Assembly (NCBI GenBank): GCA_963920525.1
Contig: OY986438.1
Location: 215,994,396-216,058,395, forward strand
DNA from: Dichetophora obliterata
Lineage: Eukaryota > Arthropoda > Insecta > Diptera > Sciomyzidae
Length of the DNA stretch: 64,000 bases
Reading direction: 5' to 3'
Part shown: in pieces, positions 11,681-21,990 of the stretch
Layout: each line of letters starts with the position of its first letter
Numbering within the stretch: position 1 is the first letter of the stretch
Program-made: the position numbers and the translations under genes
Notes under the pieces: model-generated
Database searches by the model: none
The model's input: only the letters and a program-made list of their open reading frames with translations
Told to the model about the DNA's origin: nothing

Positions 11681-12834
11681 AAAGACGCTGATTTTCAGAC
11701 ATAATTGAAAAACTCACTGCATAGAGTGGTTATTACAAAATCGCCAATTATAGAGATTTCTCAATCAGTTTTTAGAGTGTAGCATGTTTTATTTCATACC
11801 CAATAAATATATTTTAAATATACAGGAGTAAGAATATTTCTTGATTTCCAGTTGAAAAATGCTTGAACAAAAATGTTTCATTACCATTTTCCAATTTCGT
11901 AAAACTTTGTGTTAAATTTTTGTGTAAATTTTTAAAAATTAAAAAATGTTCCGACCAACAGTTTAGAAATTTTTATTCAACTGTAAGAAATCATTCCAGT
12001 ATCACTTTGATATTAAATATATCAATTCATAGTTTTAGCTGTGAAATTATAAAAGATTATTCGTCAGTATAACAGTTTTATAGCTATTAGCCGATAGGTG
12101 ACGCTAAATACTTCACATATTTTTAGGCATATGCTGAAATTAAGAAGACAAAAAGCAACATAACAACAACAATTCTATGCAAACTTTAACTCGCTATAAC
12201 TTAAAAAATATAAATTTTTAAGAAATAAAAAGTCTATTTTGCACATCTACAGGTCTAAACCTACCAAAAAATATTAAATTTATCAAGGTTGGGCTTGTAC
12301 TTAAAAAGCCTTACGCCGTACGAAATTTGAGTTTGCGTCATATATAAAATATTATTAAAACTTATTTTCGGATTGTTTGTTTGCCTTTAGTACAAATCGA
12401 AACGGGTGGCTGGTTTTCACTCAATTTTAGTACACATATTTTGTGCATCCTAGATTAGATATTGGCATACTTAGTTTTGACTATGCCTCTTTCGACATTT
12501 TTCAACTAACGTCAATTTTGTATTGAAATACTTCTTACCATGGCAATTTTTCCAATTTAATTTAAAAATGTCTGATATTTTTACACCAAAAGCATTCACA
12601 TATCGTTGCTTGAGAAAATTAATGTCGTATGTGAAAATTTGTACTTTTCAGGTTTTGATAGCCTTCGGTAGTCATTTTGTCATATGTTCATCGATTTTTT
12701 ACATATGACAATATTTTCATACATTTTCAGCAATTTATTCTCTTCGTAAAATATTGTCGTAAGTGAAAAGCTGCATATTTTTTTGCGAATAGGATTGCTA
12801 AATTCTTTTTTTAAGGAGATACAGAATTGCTTAT
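11681..12834. other. Unannotated AT-rich sequence
   Basis: No gene, RNA or bounded element was recognised. The open frames at 11863-12072 and 12523-12708 are short and have no recognisable domain. Confidence 0.55.
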
Positions 12835-13200
12835 GGAAAAAATGTTCAAAAAATGGGCTTCCACGCCCCCCTCTTACCGCCCACAAATCAATAAAAATTA
12901 TTTATTTCAGACGATTTTGGTCGTATAAGACTTAAATTTGATAATTTGGTTTGTATGGTTACTGTAAGATACTGTACTAAAAATGAGTTTCAACGCCCCT
13001 CTTTATCGTCCACACATCCATGAAAATGTTCTATTTCAGAAGGTTTTGGTCGTATAAGACTAAAATTTGGTAATTTAGTTCGTCAACTGGCGGAAATGTT
13101 ACTAAAAATGGGCGTGGTCGAACTGTGTGTACGCATCATTATCAGGGATAAGCGTGGATCGAGGCAAAGTGGGCCAGGTATAAGATAAATTGAGCTGAAA
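12835..13200. repeat. Dispersed repeat A, copy 1 (two sub-units)
   Basis: The block CGCCCnCaaatcA, TTTCAGACGATTTTGGTCGT, ATAAGACTtAAATTTGaTAA recurs at 26430-26735 and 54490-54900. Within this copy the GGTCGTATAAGACT core occurs twice, near 12919 and 13049. It ends with CAAAGTGGGCCAGGTATAAG and GAGCTGAAATT, also shared with the other copies. It looks like a diverged minisatellite or the internal part of a repetitive element. No coding potential. Confidence 0.8.
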
Positions 13201-13241
13201 TTACGCAAAATAAATAAACATTCGACAATCTGCTCAACTTA

Positions 13242-13480
13242 GGGCCAATTTTTCAGTGCGAGCTTAAACGCTAGTCAAATTAAACCGAGCTTAACTCACC
13301 AAAATTAGTCGTTTAAACTCGGTTTAACTAGATATTTTAACATTTGTTGAAATTAAATTGACTTAAATTATCATAAAATGTGTTTCTTGTTTGCCTTAAC
13401 CGAGTTTAAATGTCAAATTTTGGTGAGTAAGGCTCGGTTTAATATGACTAGAGTTTAAACTCGCACTGAAAAATTGGCCC
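13242..13480. mobile_element. PIF/Harbinger-type MITE, TTA target duplication
   Basis: Both ends begin GGGCCAATTTTTCAGTGCGA as perfect inverted repeats. The inverted similarity continues for roughly 80-100 bp through TTAAAC, CTAGTCA, ATTAAACCGAG and CTCACCAAAATT. TTA lies immediately outside both ends (13239-13241 and 13481-13483). A three-base TWA duplication with GG-starting ends is characteristic of PIF/Harbinger. There is no coding capacity. Confidence 0.9.
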
Positions 13481-13483
13481 TTA

Positions 13484-14554
13484 AGAACTCTGGTAGCACT
13501 ACACAAAATCATTTTTACCAAAGAGCCGGAATATCTTTTCCAAAAGCTAAAATTTGTGCGGTCTAATCGCGGTAATCGTTTATTACAGCCAAAATCTGCC
13601 TGAAATCTGAACTCTTTACACAATAATATACAGAGTATTAGCAACGTGGCGCAATTTAAAAATGCAGTCTCTTGTTACTGGTCGCAATCATGACTTTACG
13701 ATTTTACGATAAAACAATTGTGGATTCTCGTACTAAATGTGTGAATATTTTTGTTTTTAAAATTGAAAATAATTTCATTATTATTATTGTATTTGTATTA
13801 AGAATATATGCACATTTGTTTCTTCTTATTTCATTCTCTTTTTTAAAATCATTGATTTCTCGAACTAAATGTGTGAATTTTTTGTTATATAAACCATATG
13901 TCATAATTATTTCGTATTTTTAATCATTATTCATGTAATAGTATTAGGAATAACTACATGTAATTTTCTTTATTTTTCCTCAGTTGTATTCTCAATATCA
14001 AATAGTTCATAAGTTTAGTTAATATCTATATTTTGTTCAGTATCATTTACTCCATTGTCAACTTAGTTTTTATGCTTATTAATAAGATTATGTTCTTGTT
14101 AGAATAAAATTTGAATAAATAAACAAACAAAAAAGGTTCTTATCCCGAGAAATAATTTGAGTCCGTACCAAAACTATTCAGGCACAAAAGTCACGAGTAT
14201 CAGACTCAATTTTATTTTTAAAAGCTGCGAGAAGTACGAAAAACTGCAAAGTTTACGAACAATAATGAATCGCGCATTGATATTAAACCGAATGCAAAAG
14301 AGCTTTAGCGAACAGGACCCGACAAAAATTTCATTTATTGTGTCCATAAAGTAGCTGATACGTATCGAAACTGGCCTGAGTTTTAACTATAATGTACCCG
14401 AAATATATCCAACAAGTACCTCGAAAGTCACCTGAAAAAGTATCGTGTAAGTGTGTATTATGTTAAAGTGTTCAAAAACGAGCGACTATAATTGGACACA
14501 ATAAAATGACGAGCGTCCAATTTATAGAAAAATGTAAAAAACGACAATGTGTTA
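13484..14554. other. Unannotated sequence
   Basis: No supported gene. ACTAAATGTGTGAAT words recur near 13732 and 13864, about 132 bp apart, a weak direct repeat that also makes a short open frame on each strand. Confidence 0.5.
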
Positions 14555-14558
14555 TTAA

Positions 14559-15303
14559 GGGAAGGTTCTCCTGGATTTTTTTGAAAAAATCCATTTTTTT
14601 TACATAAAATGAAAGTTACATATATGTAGAATGTTTGTGCCAAGGGATATTTCAATACGACGCGTATTTCTCGAGCTAGAGCGTGTCAAACGTACCCATG
14701 TCACGCGCGCGTACCAACTTTCTAAAAACTTTAAACGCGTTTTTCTCGGAACCATGTTTTCTAATCTAACGGACAGCACAGGGCTTGTTCTATTGATCCG
14801 ATTTCTTTCATTCAAAGAATGTTTGAAAGTATATACTTTTTTGTACGCCTGGAACCTAACATTGGCATAAAAAAATTGTTTATTTATAATTTTTAAACGA
14901 GATCTAAGTAAAAAAAAAGCAAAAAATTTTAATTTTTTTTTTAAAAGTCCATAAAATTGGTTTTTTTTACCAAACTTAATTGAAGTTAGGTTCCAGGCAT
15001 ATGAAATGTTATCAATTTTAATAAATTTTATACATTTCTCATTTCAGTTCACTACCTGAGGCCCCACACTGTCCGCGGGAGGTCGATGTTTTGCGCGCAG
15101 AGGTCGACGAGATCCGTCATTTTCAAGCCGCCATTTTGAATTTTTCAAATATCTTTTTTTTTTTTACTCGTCAATAAACCACGAATCAAAGTTCAAAAGC
15201 ATAAGTTCAAAAGCAAAAGTATGTCTTTTCATTTTCCCACAAACCATTCTCAAATTTTGCTTGTTTTTCGGCCAAATCCAAAAAAATCCAGGAGAACCCT
15301 CCC
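14559..15303. mobile_element. 745-bp non-autonomous element flanked by TTAA
   Basis: The left end reads GGGAAGGTTCTCCTGGATTT and the right end, reverse-complemented, reads GGGAGGGTTCTCCTGGATTT, both continuing TTTTG. TTAA lies directly outside at 14555-14558 and 15304-15307, as for piggyBac-type insertion, although TTAA is palindromic and part of it could belong to the repeat. A second inverted pair inside (GCCTGGAACCTAAC near 14847, GTTAGGTTCCAGGC near 14985) brackets about 150 bp. Internal sequence near 14731-14760 is shared with the element at 61795-62350. No transposase is encoded. Confidence 0.8.
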
Positions 15304-15479
15304 TTAAGGAAAAGGAGCTTTATATGCAAAAAAAAAAATAGCGGTAGGCCCCTATGAATTTCCAAAGCTATTGCAAAATAATCCTCCAATAGGGCCGGGA
15401 ATTCTGGAGAAATTGCAGCAGCAGAATTTAAAAAATGGGCTGTTGAACTTTAACTGCATTTTCCCCACAACCTATCGAA

Positions 15480-15720
15480 TTTAACATATCTTAAAAATTT
15501 TCAGTACGAATTTTTGATAAGACATCGTTACCTTAGAATGTGAAAAAAAGTCTTGCAAATCAAAGTTTTTACTTTTGGTACGAAAATCTCCGCTATTGTT
15601 TTTATATTTTTTTCAAAATAGTCAAGTTTAAAAAATAATTTATGTAAATTTAAATTACCCCAATATCACTTTTCAATTAAAAGTTATGGCTAAAAAAGAA
15701 TTCGCTAAATGCGTTTGCGG
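15480..15720. repeat. Dispersed repeat B, copy 2
   Basis: It shares ordered blocks with 10275-10820 (CATCGTTACC..TAGAATG, CCGCTATTGTTTTTATA, ATAGTCAAGTTT, ACCCCAATATCA, TTATGGCTAAAAA). The blocks are contiguous here, so this is the less disrupted copy. It ends near GGCGCCGTC at about 15719. Confidence 0.6.
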
Positions 15721-16249
15721 CGCCGTCTATGTTTTTCATTTGGCTTTTATAAATTTACCTTAGACACTAAATTTTGTCCAAGTTGCATTTAAACTGCCAG
15801 TTCAAGAGCTAGTGCAACGTTAAAAATGTCTTTGAAATTTGTTTGTGCACATGCTAATCGATGGTTTATTTTTTATCTCATTCTCTTGCATGATGTATAT
15901 GTTTGCCTCTTTTTATTGTTCCTGTTTCGTTTTATGGAGTTTCAAATCACAACGGTGCTAAAGAACTTTCACTTCAAAAATTTATATAAAAATAGATTAG
16001 AAAAAACTAGAAACACGAACACGGAATGTAATTTTATTGACCAAAATAAACTAGTTTCTCAAACATTGATCAAATGTTTGTTTCAAATAATTTAGCAGTT
16101 CTTGTGTTTACCGATCGCCACAAAAAATTTTGAATATTTACAAGTTTCATTTTTATATAATAGTTAAAAGTAAGTATAGATTTTATTAAGCATTTACTTA
16201 TTTTACTATGCAATCCTCTAATTTTAACACAAAAAGTAATAAACAAATA
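15721..16249. other. Unannotated sequence
   Basis: An open frame at 15826-16095 has no recognisable domain and is not called. Nothing else could be supported. Confidence 0.5.
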
Positions 16250-17081
16250 CAGTCAAACCTGTTTTCGTGGTGTTTTTATGCGATTTTTTTTGTGCGGTAT
16301 ATGAAAATGGAACATAATTGATGAAGTTATCGGATATTTTGTTTTTTCTATTCTGGATTTGTTATGTAATATTCGACATGAGTATAGCGTCAACCAATTA
16401 CTAGGCTCATAGGCTTTGTTTTGTATGTTTTTGAGAAGGTAGAAGTTAACTTAAAGGGAGCAATGAGTTGCATTTTTTTTATTCTCTGTACTGCGCAAGT
16501 GAGAAGGCCGCTTAATAAAGTGATTTAATAAAAAAGATTAAAAAAAGTGTCTATTGAAATAACAGTCGTCCCAAGAACTGAGCACGGACTACATGGTAAA
16601 TCAAAAAAGGCAAGTTTTACCGAGCGATTTTGAACCAGCTTACAACAAGAAAATTCGCGTATATTCAGACTACAAAAAATAATGGTTGGAAACTTTTGTA
16701 TGCATAAAATAGTACATATCGTACACCCTCTTCAAAAGACACGCAAATTCAAATTTCCAAATTTGTACTTTTTCGTGTAAAACTGTTCGTAGTGATCATC
16801 TACATCGGCTGTCTTAATTTTGTACACATATTCTTGATCTTTAATTAAAAAAAAAATCGTTTTGTCTCTTTGTTTTGTATAGAGTTTCATGAAAAAAATT
16901 TTTACTTCTCGTGAAAATGTAAAAATTTAGAGTTGTGTCTTTTTTGAAGAGACAGAATAAATCAGAGTAATTAGGTTTTGAGTATTCACAGCATAAAAAC
17001 AATTCCTTTTGTTTCGAAAAATATTTTTATGCGATTGTTTTTATGCGGTCTCTATCTACCGCACAAAACCAGGATTGACTG
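16250..17081. mobile_element. 832-bp pogo/Tigger-type non-autonomous element
   Basis: The left end is CAGTCAAACCTGTTTTCGTG. The right end, reverse-complemented, is CAGTCAATCCTGGTTTTGTG and continues CGGT. TA flanks both sides (16248-16249 and 17082-17083). Ends of the form CAGTCAAnCCTgTTTTnGTGcGG, with TGCGGT and TTTTTATGCGAT words just inside, resemble Tigger/pogo termini. No open transposase frame is present, so it depends on an element elsewhere for movement, if it moves at all. Confidence 0.8.
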
Positions 17082-17083
17082 TA

Positions 17084-18807
17084 CGCAATGAAACTTTATT
17101 AAAAGTTATTGCTTATTTTATGTGTTAAGTAATTTATACAATGTATGCAATTATTAGTATTCTTTTTTAAAATTATTTCTTTTAAATAGCAAAACGACAA
17201 TTCTAAATCACAAATTTCTGGCCACGCTGATGACAGACACTAAAGCACGCACATGTCTATGGAGGCCATACTCAATACTAAAGGAGCGTCTGTCAAAAAG
17301 GGATGCCTGGTTAAACTTGTTGCCACCCCAAAAAAGTACCCTTCCTTCAGCGAATGAATTCCACAAACTGTTATACAAAATGTTATACGCTGCTGCTCTG
17401 TATCTTTGTTTTATTTTCATATTAAAGCTGGGCATTGAAATTTTCACAATTTGTTCATTAGAAGTAGTTGCCCCAACTGGGGTCATTCATTCTCTCGATG
17501 CTTTTTTGTGCTTCCCTAACCAACAGCTTTTAAAAGTATGCGTTTGTTGGTATTCGTCGCTGTGTGCGTTGCTTTGTACTCGTCTGGAATACAAATGAGG
17601 ATCATTCTGTTGTACTATACTTCATGAGCAGCACAGTGGTTAGCACGCAAGTCCTTTTTCCTGTTCGCTCATTGTTGGTTTTGTATCTACTTTTGCGTTA
17701 GCCTCATGTGTGGCCCTTTAAGCAGAATTTTTCTCGAATTCGCTCTTACTTTTTTCATTTCTTCCTTAGGTATGAGTTTGTCGTTAATTCTTGAATGTGT
17801 TTGCTTGATTTTAGATCATTTCTTCGCGTTCATACTCGTACAACACCACCTCACATACTATATAAGTAAGTATGTACTTAATTGTATGTCGGAGCTACTC
17901 TCAGCTACGCGTAATCAATTCGTTTTAATTCAAAAAGAATAAATTCCTTGTTTTCTGTAACGAGGATGTCAGAATCTTGTTACATGGCAAATGCACTAAT
18001 TTCATGTTTAACTTTTTAGTTTATAAATACCAAGATAAACATTTTATATCATCGATATGACAACAAGGATTATTATGGATAAAAATTATCATTTCTTAAA
18101 CAATAAAGTCAATTTGTAAAGTTGGGGTATTTTGGTCAAAGGATGAAATTAACAGAAAGATATTTCAAGTTTTTAGGTATTTTACTTCAAGATACATTAC
18201 TTCAATTAGATAATTCGATCGCTATGACCTTTTGTAGTAACAATTTGAACTTGAAAACCTTCATAACAATTTGAAACAGCAAGAACTGGCTTTAATCACC
18301 AAGGGTTTGTAGTTACCAAATTAAGGGTTGCAATCACAAAATTGTTCGTGCAAATTAAACTGTTGTCTCAAATACTCTGAAGCACACTCTGTGTTTTTGT
18401 TTACATTTCACACACAATAGATAATCATTTGACTAAAAACAACAATGGGAGGATGTCAAATCAGCCACAAAAAAGTGATGGCATCGCAGAGTGAGCATCA
18501 TAAGTGGAAATTGCGTATTACTATAGTATTGGTTTTTGTTGTTTATGTTTTCATAGCGCATCTTGTCATGGTTATTACAGTACATCCACGCTCAAAAGAA
18601 CACTATAGATCACACTATCAGTGTTATATCCGAAAAACTTACACGTTTAGAAGTCTTGTAATAAATTTTATTTCTTTTGGGCTTATAAACATATACGACC
18701 TCACCAAAATTTTATAAAAATAATACACAGGCCAAATATTAAGATTTTTAATTTTAAATTGAAATAAGTATTGAAATTGAATGCTTAGTTTGTATAAATT
18801 TTTAATA
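17084..18807. other. Unannotated sequence
   Basis: The open frames at 17230-17598 (plus) and 17208-17486 (minus) overlap on opposite strands and have no recognisable domain. Neither has upstream features that favour it, so neither is called. GCACAGTGGTTAGCACGC near 17630 resembles a tRNA A-box region, but no matching B box follows. Confidence 0.5.
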
Positions 18808-19368
18808 CTGATTTTTAGTGCTCTACCGATTCCCGATTTTTGCACCGATGCCTATGCCGATGCCGTTGTTGACTGCATTTTAAAAATCGATGACGATTCT
18901 TGAATGAAAACGATGCCGCTACAAAACCGATGTTGATTCTATAATTTTGAACTGATGCTGATATAAAACCTAATCGGATTATATAATGTTGAACTGATGC
19001 CGATTCTTGATTTCCCTGCCGATACTGATGCCGATACCGTTCAATCGGTCGAACCCTAATTAAAATTGAATTTCAGGAAAAGAAAAAAAAATTTAAATAC
19101 AAAAATTTAAATAAAACAAATTCAACATAAAAAGTAAAACATATCTAATTACATATCTAATATGTGTGGAAATTATAAAATTATATAAAGGACTTTTAAA
19201 AACTGGATAATTATTACGTAATCTTTATAAAGAAATTGAATATTATAATATAAAAAAGTTACTTTTCAGCATTTACAGCTTTTAAACTACATCTCCATTG
19301 CAGTAGGAGAAGTTGCTCACTAGCAACACTTGACGGAGTAGCTGAAAGATATTTGATAGCAATAAATA

Positions 19369-20273
19369 AAGCGTGTTTTTTAGCTGCATGAGAAGTTTTG
19401 ATGGTTGCTGTTTATGGTTTGACAGTTGAAAATGTCAAACTGTTCTAACATTTCTGTTCAGTAAGATGTAGCATTTTATTATGAATCGTTTAATGCCAGA
19501 ATAACGCTTCCAAATTGTGGAAATTTACTTTGAAAAAAATAAATCTGTTCACGAAGTTCATACAGCACTTCGTCTTTTTTAAGTGATTAGTGATGAAGCT
19601 CATTTCAGGTTAAATGGCTTCGTCAATAAGCAAAATTGCCGTATATGGAGCAAAGACAATCCTCAAGCCATTAACGAAATGATATATGAATGAATATTAT
19701 TGAATGAGCATTTATTTCGAAATGAGGATGGAGTGCCGTTACTGTGAATGGCAAGCGCTGTCGAGCCATGTTGACTGATTTTTTGTTTCCAAAAATTAAT
19801 CAGCTAAACATCGACGACATTTCGTTCCAACAAGACGCCGCAACTTGCCATACAGCTCGCTTAACCATCAATTTATTGCAAAATCAATTTGGTGACTACT
19901 TTATTTCCAGAAGTGGTCCTGTTAACTGGCCCCTTCGTTGGTACGAATTAACACCTCTCTATTATTTTTTAAAGGGCTATGTTAAGTCATTAGTTTATGT
20001 CGACAAACCAGCAACTCTTGAAGCATTGGAAGCCAATATTCAAGCAACTATCGACGCCATACAGCCAGATTAATTTTTAAAAATCTTGAAAAATTGGACT
20101 GATCAAATGGACTATGTAACTCGTAGCTGCGGCGGATATATTCCGGAAATCATAATTAAAAAATAAATGCCATAAAACTATATACCAGATTATAATAATA
20201 AAAATTTCATTCTGATAATTTGTCTGTCTTGCGTTATTATTTAATGTTTTCATGCAGCTAAGAAAACACACTG
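19369..20273 (+). mobile_element. Mariner element, internally deleted, inserted in the hAT element
   Basis: The ends match in inverted orientation: GTGTTTTTTAGCTGCATGA on the left and, reverse-complemented, GTGTTTTCTTAGCTGCATGA on the right. TA lies outside both (19367-19368 and 20274-20275). The length is 905 bp against roughly 1.3 kb for a full mariner, consistent with the deletions seen in its transposase. It sits wholly within the hAT-type element and is therefore the younger insertion. Confidence 0.8.
19481..20170 (+). pseudogene. Mariner-like transposase pseudogene
   Basis: The N-terminal part is MNRLMPE, a stop, then RFQIVEIYFEKNKSVHEVHTA, close to the start of insect mariner-like transposases. 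A deletion then joins it to DEAHFRLNGFVNKQNCRIWS, the region of the first catalytic aspartate. A second gap follows, then an open stretch at 19744-20073 containing FQQDAATCHTA (second catalytic aspartate) and the WYELTPLYYFLKGYVKSLVY segment, where the family has P-D-L/TPLDYFLWGYVK. The third catalytic aspartate position reads Y in YYFL. The frame ends with TRSCGGYIPEIIIKN-like sequence. Stops, two deletions and the catalytic substitution make it inactive. Confidence 0.85.
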
Positions 20274-20551
20274 TATTTTTTATTTCATTTAATATTTTTA
20301 ATGATGCACAAAATCGCAATTGTATCGGCAAAGAAATTGTAGTTTTTAATACATACCGATTCCTATGTCGATTATTTCTTTTCAACCGATGCCGATACAA
20401 AACCGATGCAGATTCTTGAATTTCAACCAATGCCGAAATAAAGCCGATTCCGATCATATAAGTTTGAACTGATGCCGATGCTTGAATTTTCTGCCCATGC
20501 CGGTCGATGCTGATGACGATGCCGATTGATCGGTCGAGCACTACTGATTTT

Positions 20552-21191
20552 GCATTCAGATTTAAGTTTAATATTAGCCATAGTATCAAATTGATTCAAA
20601 AGGGTATAAAATATCGTTGTAATATTAGAACTGTATTTAAATATTTTTCAACATTTTGTATTCAACTGAGAATATTAAATTTAGCGCTTTTTGTATTAAA
20701 AATCATTGTAATACTTTACTTATATTAAAATCTATTCCAAGATTTTTTACCGTGTATATAGAAAATTTGTCTGTCTCTGATATTTGTAAAAAAAAAACAA
20801 AAAAAAAAAAACAAAATAATGTTTTTGGTATGTACTATTTGGTATGTATTAAAAAAAAATCGGTGGCTACAAGGAAACTACTAGACCGATTTGAACAAGT
20901 TATTTTTATTCTCATATATAAGCTTTAAGTGCTAGTGAGTTACTTACTCGAAAAACCATTTTCAGCATTTTTTTTATTGACCTTCAAAGTTAAAATGAGT
21001 TTTAGGTTTTTTTACTGTTTCTTAAAAAAAGGGAAGAGAGAAAAAAATGCACGAACGACATAAGATTCAGCACACATAAATTTTTCGAATTCCTTGCTTT
21101 GAGTATGTGTTGATTTCTGAATTGCCTACATAATGCTTTACAAAAGTCAGTGGGCTATAAAAAATTTTATGTACTCATCACATTTAGGATG
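20552..21191. other. Unannotated sequence
   Basis: It contains an A-rich tract at about 20790-20815. A lone ACCGTGTA end near 20748 resembles the MITE at 4061-4423, but no partner end was found. The open frame spanning 20656-20928 includes the A-rich tract and is not called. Confidence 0.5.
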
Positions 21192-21193
21192 TA

Positions 21194-21990
21194 CAGTTGC
21201 CAACGAAATAATAGCAGTACTCTTATATTCAGACATGTTTGTATAAATAATACTAGTTTTCAATTTCGAGCCTGGTTGACCCATTAACACTCTATATGTA
21301 CTTTCAATACTGGTTCCAAGCCTGTACTCAGTTTCCTCCTATATTGTAAAGTTTTCAAGATACAGGGTATTTTACGTTTTTAGTATTATTGATCTAGAAT
21401 CTAAGCTACTCACCATAAAATAAAAACTAAAATTTTGTATTTTGAAATAATGTTACCTTTTCAATCAATATATCAACCACTATGGTGTCATGTGCGGTAG
21501 CGGAGCAAGAATTTTTAGATTCTTCAACGAAGTTTCAACACATTTTGCATCTTTTGTTTAGCGGAGCTGTAATCGTCCAAAGTTAACATTTAGAAAAAAA
21601 CTGGTGATTAAGTGTATTTTTACATGAAAAACAGACATCATAAATTTAGACGATTACAGCTCCGCTAAAACAAAAGATACACAATTTGTTGATATTTCGT
21701 TGAACAATCTCAATATTGATTGAAAAGTTGAAATTTTTTCTAGTAGTAGTAGTAGTAATAGAGTAGTTTAGATTCTAGATCAATAATACTAGGCTCGTAC
21801 TAAAAACGTAAAACACCCCTTATCTTGAAAATTTTACAAGATAGGAGGAAACTGATTACAGTCTTGGAACCAGTGTTTAAAGATAATATAGGAGTGTTAA
21901 TGGGTTGACCAAATTCGAAATTGTATACTAGTATTATTTATCCAAACATGTCTAAATATAGGAGTACTGCCAATATTTCGTTCGCAACTG
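21194..21990. mobile_element. Fold-back element, 797 bp, Tc1-like ends
   Basis: The outer left arm begins CAGTTGCCAACGAAATAATA and the right arm, reverse-complemented, begins CAGTTGCGAACGAAATATTG. Inverted similarity continues almost to the centre (left to about 21577, right from about 21649), ending in CGGAGCTGTAATCGTC and its complement, with a loop of about 71 bp. Arms are about 384 and 342 bp, the difference coming from indels. TA precedes the left end; the right flank is AA. The ends share ATAATAGCA with the Tc1-like transposon at 38815-40480. No coding capacity. A (TAG)n run is present near 21740-21760. Confidence 0.9.

Larger units (their letters stand above)
18816..20543. mobile_element. 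hAT-type element with 8-bp target duplication, split by a mariner
   Basis: Terminal inverted repeats are TAGTGCTCTACCGAT (18816) and, reverse-complemented, TAGTGCTCGACCGAT (20543), with one mismatch in 15. CTGATTTT flanks both ends exactly (18808-18815 and 20544-20551); an 8-bp duplication is the hAT hallmark. Both subterminal parts are rich in CCGATGCCGAT words, and the left and right blocks (18816-19059 and about 20340-20543) resemble each other in direct orientation. Without the inserted mariner the element would be about 820 bp, too short for a hAT transposase. The left block also ends in ATCGGTCGAACCCTAA, so a tandem of two short copies is an alternative. Confidence 0.8.

Noticed and set aside
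17208..17598. Overlapping open frames on both strands (122 and 92 codons)
   Set aside because: No recognisable domain, no splice or start support, and each is the shadow of the other.
17627..17665. tRNA or tRNA-derived SINE head (GCACAGTGGTTAGCACGC)
   Set aside because: Only an A-box-like word; no B box at the expected distance and no cloverleaf.
20741..20753. Second full copy of the 4061 MITE
   Set aside because: Only one end-like word (TTTTTTACCGTG then TA) is present; no partner end within a plausible distance.
20656..20928. 90-codon frame through an A-rich tract
   Set aside because: The lysine run comes from poly-A; there is no protein-like composition outside it.
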